Of a DNA stretch of 64,000 bases, positions 54,901 to 64,000 are shown piece after piece. This stretch comes from Branchiostoma lanceolatum (lineage: Eukaryota > Chordata > Leptocardii > Amphioxiformes > Branchiostomatidae): contig NC_089729.1 of the NCBI RefSeq assembly GCF_035083965.1, positions 565,501-629,500 on the forward strand. Reading direction: 5' to 3'. The position numbers and the translations under genes were made by a program. Numbering within the stretch: position 1 is the stretch's first letter; each line of letters starts with the position of its first letter. The notes beneath the pieces were generated by a model, which saw nothing but the letters and a program-made list of their open reading frames with translations, was not told where the DNA came from and made no database searches.

Positions 54901-56117
54901 TGTACAGCAGACAGACTGGGCAGACATACCTGTGAAACCCCTGGTTCTGTGTTGTCCTGTTGACATGTACAGCAGACAGACTGGGGCAGACATACCTGTG
55001 AAACCCCTGGTTCTGTGCAGTCCTGTTGACATGTACAGCAGACAGACTGGGGCAGACATACCTGTGAAACCCCTGGTTCTGTGCAGTCCTGTTGACATGT
55101 ACAGCAGACAGACTGGGCAGACATACCTGTGAAACCCCTGGTTCTGTGTTGTCCTGTTGACCTGTACAGCAGACAGACTGGGCAGACATACCTGTGAAAC
55201 CCCTGGTTGAGAGCTGTCCTGTTGACATGTACAGCAGACAGACTGGGGCAGACATACCTGTGAAACCCCTGGTTCTGTGCAGTCCTGTTGACATGTACAG
55301 CAGACAGACTGGGCAGACATACCTGTGAAACCCCTGGTTCTGTGCAGTCCTGTTGACACGTACAGCAGACAGACTGGGGCAGACCGTATGCTGGATTCTG
55401 TTCTCTCTGCCTCCTGTTTTCACTATGAACTCTGGGAACAACAAGACAAGATCTAGAATTTCTGTCAGTTCTTAGTCTGGATGCCAGCCTTTTTATCTTT
55501 AGTATGCTCTCTCAGTCAGCTCCTCTCAGTTGCTTTTTGACAGAGACAGCATACTTTAAGCTAAAAAAGGCTGGCATCCAGACTAGTGAATTCTTACCAA
55601 CACTCCATAGGACCCTCCGGCTGGCACAAACACAGCCAAACCTGTACTTAAATTACCATCTTTTCATCGTAGCCACTTTTATCTAAACACCCAATTGCAA
55701 GTGTACTTTTAGTAGTAGCCACCTGTCTAGTACTGGGATCATCTTTATGCCCCTTGGCTTGGGTGAGTGGTCACCATAGACAGGTTTGACTGACGTTATA
55801 ATCATAATTGATTGATTGATTGATTGATTAAATACTATACCTTACTAGTACTTTACAATTGATCATGACAGGAACAGGAACCTCCAGTACTTGATATATT
55901 AGATCTAGCTCTAGCTCTACTCTACTAGTACTCTACTCTACTCTACTCTAGCTTTGGCCTGACACAAGGAAGCCAAAAATAACAACAAAACCTTCTCACC
56001 TAAGAGAGAAGTCGTCAGCTCAGCCGCATGATCAGTGGCTCCAGGATTCTTCAGACCCGCGGAGTTATGGATCAACAGAAGAGCAGCACACAGGCAGGCT
56101 GATGTTAACCACGTCAT
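48935..56117 (-). CDS. PIGX: GPI mannosyltransferase I subunit PIG-X
   Basis: PIG-X stabilises PIG-M, which adds the first mannose to the GPI anchor precursor in the ER lumen. Exons: 56117-56000, 55431-55323, 52637-52493, 52079-51984, 50533-50413, 49773-49670, 49102-48935; phases agree and give 286 aa (human about 258). A signal peptide (MTWLTSACLCAALLLI) starts it. GFHRDVVTEVTL, CRLLLVETVPAGMYVDLHQV, LPVHLRYHRWAGEGED and QVPLGQQTHAGLV match human PIG-X segments in order. One span (about 248-269) and a basic cytosolic tail follow. An in-frame ATG at 56180-56178 would add 21 residues before the signal peptide; I prefer 56117. Introns 2 and 4 begin with minisatellites copying the preceding exon end and donor. 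Divergent from NOL11. Confidence 0.93.
49312..49470 (+). mobile_element. tRNA-like SINE in a PIGX intron
   Basis: TATAGCTCAACTGGTAGCAG (A box) and CCGGTTCAATACTGG (B box), followed by GGTTGGGGCTGCACTTTTCT. There is a long gap between boxes and no closing stem, so this is a SINE in PIGX intron 6, antisense to the gene (exon 7 acceptor lies at 49103). Confidence 0.5.
50580..50643 (-). pseudogene. partial copy of PIGX exon 5 start with its acceptor
   Basis: It repeats the true exon 5 start (50490-50545), including CTCACCTGTAG, then GGTTTCACCTGGAGAGT and TTACCTGTACACCTGAG. The copy lies upstream in gene direction, so it is a decoy acceptor. A CTGAG-GTACATG donor follows, which could define a 38-nt microexon. 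Confidence 0.8.
50785..50868 (-). pseudogene. near-complete duplicate of PIGX exon 4
   Basis: CTAAGAGACATTGATGTAGA, GCAGGCGGCTGACCAATC, TCCTCACCACAAACTCCT, ACTGTACTCACCCCTACAGC and AAGGCCCTAAG-GTATCA match the true exon 4 (52079-51984) throughout. It has a usable donor, but the original acceptor is not preserved. It lies on the far side of the 57-bp array and is itself part of a duplication of about 175 bp (50700-50870 versus 50872-50965 flank). Confidence 0.8.
50946..52035 (-). repeat. 57-bp minisatellite made of the PIGX exon 4 end plus 5' splice site
   Basis: Nineteen copies. In gene direction each unit reads 48 coding bases (PHHKLLLYSPLQQGPK) and then GTAACATTA, so every unit ends with a GT donor. 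The first unit is the real end of exon 4 (donor at 51983-51982). 57 is a multiple of 3 and the unit has no stop, so exon 4 stays open across the whole array: each extra unit retained would add 19 residues. Copy variants differ at AACAGG/AGTAGG and at one GAGGGG site. The long plus-strand frame over the same bases is an artefact. Confidence 0.97.
53150..55390 (-). repeat. 65/66-bp minisatellite made of the PIGX exon 2 end plus 5' splice site
   Basis: About 34 copies. In gene direction the unit is 60 coding bases, ending VNRTAQNQGFHR (the real end of exon 2 at 55323), then GTATGT of the donor. Units with GGGG are 66 bp and those with GGG are 65 bp. Variants include ACGTGTC/ATGTGTC, TGCACAG/AACACAG and CTCTCAACCAG. 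All three minus-strand frames stay open over about 2 kb, which is a property of the unit and not evidence for three proteins. Each unit ends TTTCACAG-GTATGT, which is both acceptor-like and donor. Confidence 0.97.
55473..55585. mobile_element. palindromic MITE in PIGX intron 1
   Basis: TAGTCTGGATGCCAGCCTTT at the left and AAAGGCTGGCATCCAGACTA at the right are perfect inverses. Inner AGTATGCTCTCTC/GAGACAGCATACT continue the pairing. About 113 bp. It lies 42 bp upstream, in gene direction, of the exon 2 acceptor. Confidence 0.85.
55800..55955. repeat. short microsatellites in PIGX intron 1
   Basis: GATT repeats at about 55807-55830 and TCTAC/TCTAG repeats at about 55905-55952, just downstream of exon 1 in gene direction. 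Confidence 0.8.
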
Positions 56118-56606
56118 ACCGCGTACCGACGTCCTTCGAGTTGAAAAAATTTCAAACTGTCCGCCAAAACTTGGCTGCATCTCAAATTCTCAACCTTCCT
56201 CTATGCCGTCGGTGGGTTTTAATGTCACATAAAAACAGGTTTCACATGAAATTCACCTTTCCTGCCATGGAAAGATCTTCTTGAAAATGCTGGGGATACT
56301 ATCTACAAGCAGGAAATGTCAAAAACAGCAGGAAATGCTGAAATTTGTGTCTCTCTGATCTTTCTGCTACCATCTTGGATTCCTGCAAAGTGGAATAGGG
56401 GTGAATTCTAACTTGACGTTACGAACATCAACGGTTTATTAACCATTATTATACAAAAAATACAACTGAAAAGTCATAAAAACAAAATTAGCACAAGATT
56501 GTTCCCAGTATTTCTTCCATTTAATGCAATATTAGATACTTTTTAAAAATAATAATCCTACCTAAGAAACTTTTTGGTTCCGTTCGTTGACCTAGGTCAG
56601 TCCAAG
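56118..56606. promoter_or_regulatory. intergenic bidirectional region between PIGX and NOL11
   Basis: The two starts are 489 bp apart and point away from each other. A YY1-like CCAAGATGGCGAC overlaps the NOL11 start codon. No TATA box is obvious. A shared promoter is inferred from spacing only. Confidence 0.5.
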
Positions 56607-58727
56607 ATGGCGACCATGAGTTCGTGTTTCGAGGTGTGCTCGCTGCCGAGTTCTACTCGATTACTGGGGATCGAACCCATGTGTGGCGGGGAAAACCTCA
56701 TCGTAACGACCGAGAAGAGTGTCAGAGTCTACAGGGTAAGTTTGGCGGGAAACGGTTTGGATTTTGTAACGTTTTGGCCGCTGTGAAAACGAAAGCATGC
56801 GTGCACGTGTGCTTGTTTACAGTTCAGTGAAACCACATGTGCGAACATTTTTTCAACATAATCATACAGTAGCTGGAGATCGCGATTAAAATCAGTTTTC
56901 ATTACATTGTAGTGGTAGATGCCTTGCTCGCGAAAGGGAAAAAGCACATTGTATGTATATTATCAAGCAAGTAATCACTTATGAAACATGAGTCATGAGG
57001 GTAAAATATTTCATAAAAGGTGGTAACATTTTCACGACTGACGCATTTTCAGGCTACCCAGTATCATAGTTGACTTGTAGATAAGTTGATGTTATTGATT
57101 TCCTCCCTTATATGTACTCTACTCTACTCGGTGCACACTGCATGTCTTCTTCCTCATTGGTTTTACTGCTACGGACTTCAACGCTTGCTGAAGAATCTGT
57201 AGCCTATAGTATACGTACTGACTGTAAGGTTTGGAATAAATTACAAAATCCAAACCATTGCATAATGAGTAGCGTGCGTAGTCCAGTGGTTAGCAATCTT
57301 ACTTGCCTAGATGGAACTAGAAGCCCCGGGTTCGATCCCGGCTGTGTCGCTCACCCGACATGCGCGCTACCAGAAAGGGTCGCAGTCCTTAGGACGGGAC
57401 ATTAAGCCATGGTCCACTGTTCATTGTGCTTGTCGAAAAGAGCTAGGGGAATTTCCCCGGTACAATGAACCTGTAAATACTGTACATTGCGTCTGTCTTC
57501 TCTGTCACAACCAGTGGATGATTAGCTCATCTGTTCATTTAGTTCATTGGAGCTAAACTGGTTCGAGATCACTTTCCTTTCCTTAAGGACCCTACTCTTT
57601 CTTGGTTCTTTAGAAATTCCTCTGGTGCTTTGATAAGTGATTAGAATTTTAACCTGTCTCACCTGTCTCACCTGTTGCACCTCCGACAGGTGAGAGATCA
57701 GAAGCTGCTGCACACCTGGTCCATCCGGCAGGGTCAGCAGCTGACCTCACCTGCCCTCTTCAACCCTCGCACCGAGGAGTTCATCGTCCTGCAGAACAAA
57801 AAGGTACGTGTTATAAGCTAGTTCGGAGTTGCTACTACGCATGTGCAGTGTCAAAGGTGAAGGCCCCCGCAACGGAAACTGTGCTCGCCTCCACATTGTC
57901 TCGATTTGCATAACAACGCCCAGACGGGTCTTGTTTCCGTTGCGGGGGCCTTCACCTTTGACACTGCACATGCGTAGTAGCAACTCCGAACTAGCTTATT
58001 AGATCATTGAGCCCAAACAATTTCAGAATTTTTAAAATTGTTTGTCTATGCAAGGAGGTTAATCCTTGGTCTATGGAATGAACATCAGCCTAGTGTTGTA
58101 TAGCATGTGGTTGGTTGGTCTGCCAAACCAAGGCCTCCTTGGCCAAACCAAAGAATCAAACTTCATGTCAAGTCAAGTCAAGTCAAAGTTTATTGCACAA
58201 CGATTGTAACAGGTACAATGTAAGGCAAAAATAAAATACTACTGGCTACTTATAAGTTATATCAAACTACTAAAAGCTACAGGAAGGTCCTATGCCATAC
58301 AATGGTTAGGTTCTAGGCTGTACAATGCTCCATTTCAAACTATAAGAAAGCACTATCTATGAAATATTATCAGAGGTAATGTTCATCAGCTATCTTGATT
58401 TTTTTTCTTCCAGACAATATGCCTGTGGACCAAAGACTTGGAACATCTCCACAAATGCACCAAAGTTACGGTAAGTTGTAATTTTGTGCAAAATGTTTTC
58501 ACCAATAGATCTAGAAGACTGAGTGTCAGTGTTAGGTCCTTGCTGCCTGGGATTGGCTTGTCCTTTGATGGTCCTAACATTGTGAAAGTTTTTTTTTTCT
58601 AACCTTTGTTGATTAATGAGGAGCTCAAATGGGCATACAACCTGCTTTTCATTGAGGTCATGAGGGAATAGGTAAAGGTACAGTATGTTGTTCTTTTCTA
58701 CAGATTCTATCATCTGCTTAAGGGGTA

Positions 58728-58779
<52 letters not shown>

Positions 58780-61700
58780 CCACTGTGTTCTGCTGCTGCA
58801 GTGGTCTGGACACCCTGCAGCTGCAATCATTCATTCTTCAAGTGTCTCCACTTTGTCTGGTTTGCCGCAAGCTCCCTTAGGTCCCGCAGTTTTCTAAGGT
58901 TTTCTAAGGTGTAAAAGTGCTTAACAATAACACAAAGATGCTCAAACACCAAATCTCTGACTCAAACCGTCTGTTTCTGATCCAGGTGAAGAAGCCCATC
59001 TCCCACCTAAAGCTGCTCCCTGATGCCGACCCCATCATTGTGTTTGACGGCGGCTCCCCCTGGTGGCTGCCCTGCATCACTGCAGCGCCTGACACAGCAG
59101 TGCTGGACCTGCTGGATATCGAGGAGGAGCTGGTGTGGTGTGATGTCATCAGCAGGGGGGGAGGCGTGCTGGTCGTGTGTGTGTCAAAGGAAGCAAAGAC
59201 AGACACGCAGGTGAGAGGGCTGAAAAATTGATTCATGGACCTTTTAGAAAACCTCAAAGTTTTACCTTGTCTCATTGATGATACAAATAAGGCTCAATTA
59301 GCATAATCTATCTTAAATCATAGTCTTCTCTACCAAAATTACATATTTGTATGTGCAAACGTCCTTTCTTTTGACAGAATACCATGTTTACATTTAATCA
59401 GAAGTTATCAAAGGAGGCAAAGGCAGACACTCCGGTGAGAGGGAAGGAAAATTTATTCATGGACCTTTCAGAAAACCTTATCCCTTGGTCCCAATGAAGA
59501 GTCACATTACCCCACAATTTAGTATGAAACCCCTTTGATGTTGATGAAAGAAAAGCAGAATCTTCAACACTGCTTAGCCTATTCCCTACTTCCTATACAA
59601 CCACAGGAGGAGTACAATGTAGCTTTGAATCTGTGGATCTGATTAAACAGTCCTTGCTTCAACTTATATCAAACTATAAACAAACTTGCTTTTTTGTAAA
59701 TACTAGGATGAACAGAAGCTTGCAAAATATTTAGATAATACGTAGTCTAATGACTTTCCCCTCTCGACCATCTACCAGAGCTCCAGCTACACTGCCTACC
59801 TGTGTGAGATGTTACCGGGTAACCAGGACACGCCCGACTACCAGACCCTCCAGCTGACCCCGCCCGACAACACCTCCACCCTCCTGGCCTGCTGCGTGGA
59901 TGAACACTTGCTGTCCATTTGTAAGTAAACTTAACACAAAAAATTTGGAAACCTGACTTCAGAAGATATTTCTGTTGTTTCTTTATCAATTCCATTGTCA
60001 CAGTGTTGTTTATTATTGGAAAGTCTATTTGTTACCCTTTACAACAGTACCCCACTTGCTATGATAGTGCATTCATGGATCAGGCACCAGTGCTGATCAT
60101 TAGTCTGTATAACGCAAACTCCAGCTGTCCGGGGGTTTCCCCCCCCTCCCTTGGGGGGCTATGCGGTTACAGGGTGGCAAGCCGTTATAGGAGCTTGATT
60201 GAGTTCAGGCTAGCTGATCATGTGTTGCAAAATAAAAGGGCAAAAATTTCCCTGCCAACACAGTGTTTGGTATAAGAAAACCTGTGCACTTTTGGGAGCC
60301 ATGGTCCTCTGATATTCTGGAGTAAAGATGTAACTTAAAGAAAAGTTACAAATAATTCTTGTTATGTTTGAATGTTCTAACTTTATTTGAATTGCAAGAA
60401 CACAATACTCTTGGAGCACTCATAATAGGGCAACGATTACTGGTGTTGTACACCACATATTACACAATTAAGAAATAACACTTTACAATAAATGCCAATA
60501 AACAAAATGTTTTTAATGTTTTGATATATCACAAATAGTTTTCATTGCATTCTATGTGTGTCTCAGTGTGTTTGTATGCAGGATCAAGTAAAAATTGTAT
60601 TAATTCTTCTCCTTGATATTTTCCCACTCTCTTTCCCAGGGTCCTGTGGATCCATCTGTTCTCATTCCCTGGATTCTTCCCTTGCTGCTGCTGAGGACGG
60701 GGGTGTGGTCGTCCCCGGCAACGTCCTTCACAAACTTGACCTTCCTAAGGGCGGGGTCAGTTCTGTCTCCATGGTGATGCTGGGACCTCACCATGTAGGT
60801 TTGGCCATGGAAGGCAGAGGTGTGTATTGGAGTTTTCAACAGTTAAAGGCACCCAGAGCATTTTATAAGACTTGAAAATTGGAAATATTCTAGTTGGTGT
60901 AATCTTTATAAAATTGACAATTTTCCACATTTGCGTTCGGATTTCATATCAAAAGTAGCCTGGGCCCCATTGAGAAACAACTCGACAGAGTTGAATTGGG
61001 CCACCGAGCTGTCTGAAAATTCAACAGATAGACATATAGGATATTTCCTGCAATTTGATGAAAGCATATCACAGTTTAAGATGGAAACCAAAAACAATTT
61101 CGAGCCCTAACTATCGAGAAAGCCACACACAATACGAAACGTGTCGGTTGTGGGCTTGAATAAAGTTCTAAACGGGAACTATGCGGCTACAGCGTCTTTT
61201 CTGAAGATGTGGGGTGAGCGTGTGCGGTTACCTTGAGGTTGTCCGCTACTACTTGCCTCCTGGAAACCAAAAACGATGTTGTGTTGAATTTGTTTATTTA
61301 TTTATTTAGCTATTCATGAATTGTTAGGGTGGTCCCTTCAGTTAACTGATTTCCAAGGGAGTCCTTACAAAATCATATCAAATCAGGATACAAAAGGATA
61401 ACTTGAAATAAACTGAATGTGTTCACAGTGATATAACATAGAGTAGTAGTTATCAAACATCTGACTGACAAAGAAAGTTTTTCCCTTTCCAGACTCTGTG
61501 CAGATTTGGGACACCAAGTTCTGGACGCTGCAGGCCAACAGGTCACTCCAGGACGTGCCTGGGACAGGGGTGGACAAGGTGAGGGTGATGCTGCAAGGGA
61601 TGTGGAGAAAGACTTCTTCTAGAATTTGCTGCCTGAAATTCAGAGATATTCCTGTCAGTGTCAGATGATTCATGTAACAGGCCACTCTCTAAGCAGAGCA

Positions 61701-62839
61701 TGGGTTTCGGCTGGTTTTTGACGTGTTTTTAGGCGTTTTTGTCGGGCTTTCTACTTTGTCATCTTTTTTTTGTATATCCAAAATATACAAAAAAAAGATG
61801 ACTAAGTAGAAAGTGATGATCTGGATGAAAGTTTAACTGTAATTTCCAACACAAATTTTTGACTGATCAACTCCAGCTGTACAGATATGGTGACCACATG
61901 ATTGTTGTTGTTTATTATTTGTTGTTTACAGTTGTACAGATACGGTGACCACATGATCGTTGCCAGACAGACGTCGGTTGCTGCCCTGTCCTTCTCTACC
62001 CAGCCCACATCCCTGGCTGCGGTTATGGGGAAACAGTAAGTTTTGATTTTGTCATCACATTCAATCCCTGACAGGCACTTAACACCTAATTCCTTACCCG
62101 AATCAGATGAAAACGACTTCACCAAATGACACTGGTTACTCCAGTTATTCCCTCGATCACTGATGACAAAAGACAGCGAATGCTGTCTGAATTATCTGAC
62201 TGTTCCAAATTTTATCCAGTTGCTTTTGGCGTGTCTTACTACCTGAATAGGTCAAATGATGATAACCCCAATGTCTAAGCTTGACATCAACAAAAATGAT
62301 TTCAGTTAGGGACGTTAGCTAGGACGTTAAGCTGGAGGTTAGCTATTTGAGGAGAGCCACACCTCAAGCACATTAGATTATCCACTATACTTATTGATAA
62401 AAGTAGGGGTCCATCCCACATGTCCCAGTGCGAGTGATCAAACTTTACACTCTGGTCCCCGGTTTGACATTGATAGCCACCTGTTATGTCAATCCTCCCA
62501 AAAATGTTGTTAATCTCTAAATGATTACACATTCTGTGTGTCTTTTTTTTTCAACATAACAAAAAGACATACAAAATAAGTGAAATACATGAATAACAAC
62601 AAAACATTCTGTCACTTCCACTAAGAATTTTGATTAACAAAGTTGTATCAAAAAGCCACATTTTTGGGGGGTTTGAGAACAGGATATCAAAAGGATTATG
62701 ATGAGAAATTCTAAAAAATTGTATCAGAAGCAGACAGTCTGTCGCTGGACAAAACCTCTGATGCTGCCCCCTTGTGATCCATTTCAGAACTGCAGAGGCT
62801 GCTGCACTTGTGGCCCAGGAGTGGGGAGGACCAGTAAAG
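56607..62839 (+). CDS. NOL11: nucleolar protein 11, 5' part (runs beyond the window)
   Basis: NOL11 is a t-UTP subunit of the SSU processome, needed for pre-rRNA transcription and 18S maturation in the nucleolus. Nine exons: 56607-56735, 57690-57803, 58414-58470, 58986-59210, 59779-59920, 60640-60819, 61493-61578, 61932-62035, 62788-62839. All are GT-AG and phase-consistent, 363 codons so far. The ATG has context AAGATGG. RDQKLLHTWSIRQGQQLTSP matches human SDQKPLGSWSVKQGQ, and VQIWDTKFWTLQANRSL matches SVWNIKFQTLQTSKEL. LAAVMGKQ ends the recognisable beta-propeller part. The C-terminal domain and stop are not in the window, and no further exon was found up to 64000. It is head-to-head with PIGX. 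Intron 2 carries a perfect palindromic MITE 9 bases after the donor. Confidence 0.92.
57268..57546 (+). mobile_element. tRNA-derived SINE (family B)
   Basis: AGCGTGCGTAGTCCAGTGGT (A box) and GGGTTCGATCCCGGC (B box) form a tRNA-like head. CTACCAGAAAGGGTCGCAGT, AGCCATGGTCCACTG, GAGCTAGGGGAATTTCCCCG and CTGTACATTGCGTCTG follow. It lies in NOL11 intron 1. A reverse 3' fragment is at 6735-6865. Confidence 0.65.
57813..57999. mobile_element. perfect palindromic MITE in NOL11 intron 2
   Basis: Arms 57813-57879 and 57933-57999 are exact inverses over 67 bp by eye, around a 53-bp loop. The ends are ATAAGCTAGTTCGGAGTTGC. The left end is 9 bases inside the intron after the exon 2 donor (57804). The lack of arm divergence suggests a recent insertion. 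Confidence 0.9.
58732..58780 (+). repeat. GTA trinucleotide microsatellite
   Basis: About 16 AGT/GTA repeats in NOL11 intron 3. Confidence 0.95.
60102..60214 (+). repeat. dispersed repeat, copy 2 (partner 31446-31553)
   Basis: CTGTATAACGCAAACTCCAG, CTGTCCGGGGGTTTCCCC, GCGGTTACAGGG and GCTTGATTGAGTTCAGGCTA follow the order of 31446-31553. It lies in NOL11 intron 5. Confidence 0.7.
61747..61813. repeat. near-perfect hairpin in NOL11 intron 7
   Basis: CTTTCTACTTTGTCATCTTT and AAAGATGACTAAGTAGAAAG are inverses with one mismatch, extended by TTTTTGTATAT/ATATACAAAAA. The stem is about 31 bp with a 5-base loop. Confidence 0.85.
61873..61906 (+). pseudogene. partial copy of NOL11 exon 8 start
   Basis: CTGTACAGATATGGTGACCA and CATGATTGTTG repeat the first 30 or so bases of the true exon 8 (61932-61963), 57 bases upstream. 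The copy lacks a clear AG acceptor (CTCCAGC precedes it) and has no donor. Confidence 0.85.
62305..62470 (+). mobile_element. SINE body fragment (family A)
   Basis: TAGGGACGTTAGCTAGGACG, ATTTGAGGAGAGCCACACCT, CACTATACTTATTGATAAAA and GTAGGGGTCCATCCC follow the family order. Head and tail are missing. It lies in NOL11 intron 8. Confidence 0.6.
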
Positions 62840-64000
62840 GTGAGGAAACAATCAACAAGAGTTCCTTTTTTCATGTTCTTTCAAATTCTTATTCACATAA
62901 TAACTTTTGATTTGCTCTTCTAATTATTTGGTTTGCAAACTGACTCCTAAATGTATATAACCTCCATTAACATTTATCCGTCGGGGTACATGAATCCTTT
63001 GAAAAACGGTGCTTTTGTGAGGTCTCTTGTGCAGCATCCGCACAGTTTAGATATAACGGGAGTCGCCTAAACATAGGACGTTTTTTTACGCGCTCTAACT
63101 GACGGCGCTCCATTGCTGGTTGCCAGAGAATGGTCATGTTTTAATGAATGAATTTTGAACACATTCATCTAAAGAACATACATGGACAAGAAATGTATTC
63201 ATAATGTTCATGGGCCCTTCACGCTCCGAGTTACAAGCGGCAAACGCTGTGAGACGTTTTCACGAATGTACCTTCTGATTTAGTGCTACGCCAGATAGTG
63301 TGCCTAACTTAGTACGCTTTCGTAATTTTGCTCTCTTCGGAAGTTGGTGATGAAGTTAGGGAAATGTAAATAAGGCTTGAAGTCTGCTATATTCTAGCTT
63401 TCTTTTGACCGGAAAATTTTGACTGTGTGCACTTCTAACGTCATGTGAGAAGGGCTATATCTAGCGCATCCCAGCTCATGTTTTGGCGGGAAATAGGCTA
63501 CTACGCACTTTGCGCGCGGCCCGGCGTACGTCTTGCATGCGACCCGACTTACAAAATCATTACGAAAAAACGACACCGCTTACATCAACAATACTCCGTC
63601 TACTTATTGGGAAATATCTTCGCCATCTCTGTTTTCAGTTTCCTTTTCATAGACGGTACCAATCACATGTTAGAGCGTTACAAAGCTGTGCGTTGAATCG
63701 CCGTCCACCACGATCGCGGCCCCCAAAAATGGCGGGAAAACAACGTTGCCAGACGGCAGCGATGTTTACGTTGTTTTCTTTGGTCGGTTTTCTTCTCAAC
63801 AAACACTTAAAGACCCAATTTTTTTTGTGTTTTATGAAGTTATATTTCTTATGTGTATGATAGTTGTATATCTGCTTGGCACAGGTCGTATATTTAGGTG
63901 TCGGGCCGTCTAGCTACGCAGTGACCCTCTACTCAGCGTTGCCATCATTATTGTCAAAATACTATTCTCGACAAAACAAGAAATGAATATGTACACATAT
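62840..64000 (+). other. right edge: NOL11 intron 9 or beyond, no exon seen
   Basis: No further NOL11 exon could be identified. A GC-richer patch near 63690-63760 contains AAAATGGCGGGAAAAC, a YY1/E2F-like motif, but no linked start codon in a convincing frame. Confidence 0.4.

Noticed and set aside
53114-55444. Open frames of 666-776 residues in all three minus frames
   Set aside because: Three overlapping open frames arise because the 65/66-bp unit has no stop in any minus frame. Only the first 109 bases (55431-55323) are supported as PIGX exon 2.
63445-63860. small plus-strand frames at the right edge as NOL11 exons
   Set aside because: No similarity to the NOL11 C-terminal domain and no fitting acceptor phase after 62839.

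Overview
The window is animal nuclear DNA and very probably comes from amphioxus (Branchiostoma). The basis is the gene content (a deuterostome-type mitochondrial thioredoxin, PIGX, NOL11, CYP2-clan P450s and an EDG-type GPCR), short exons with GT-AG introns, dense tRNA-derived SINEs and MITEs, and minisatellites that begin at exon ends. From memory, and unchecked, minisatellites of that last kind have been reported from the amphioxus Adh locus. There is no sign of bacterial or organellar sequence.

Layout: 1-4.4 kb is a mosaic of repeats, including the 3' tail of a non-LTR retrotransposon. 4.65-10.14 kb (+) holds a four-exon CYP2-clan P450. 16.34-24.14 kb (+) holds a three-exon sister P450. 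The two first exons are almost identical over 131 bp while the rest has diverged, and one intron is present in only one of the genes. 28.16-30.78 kb (-) is mitochondrial thioredoxin (TXN2). It is head-to-head, across a CRE-containing promoter near 32.2 kb, with an unrecognised multi-exon gene (33.4-37.9 kb, +) that has two alternative homologous last exons. 43.69-44.97 kb (-) is a single-exon class A GPCR of the S1P/LPA type whose DRY, CWxP and NPxxY switches are all altered. 46.6-48.1 kb holds a 54-bp minisatellite beside two degenerate exons. 48.94-56.12 kb (-) is PIGX, head-to-head with NOL11 (56.61 kb to beyond 62.84 kb, +), which runs off the right edge.

The most striking signal is a shared architecture in three arrays: 47 bp x15 in TXN2, 57 bp x19 in PIGX, and 65/66 bp x about 34 in PIGX. 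In each, the tandem unit is the 3' end of a coding exon plus its own 5' splice site. Each array starts at the real exon and runs into the downstream intron, so tens of competing donor sites sit in one intron. Partial copies of exon starts with their acceptors occur in the same genes (PIGX exon 5, NOL11 exon 8), and PIGX exon 4 has been copied almost whole.

Functionally the genes are unrelated: xenobiotic/lipid oxidation (P450s), mitochondrial redox (TXN2), lipid signalling (GPCR), ER GPI-anchor synthesis (PIGX) and nucleolar rRNA processing (NOL11). The two divergent pairs may share promoters.
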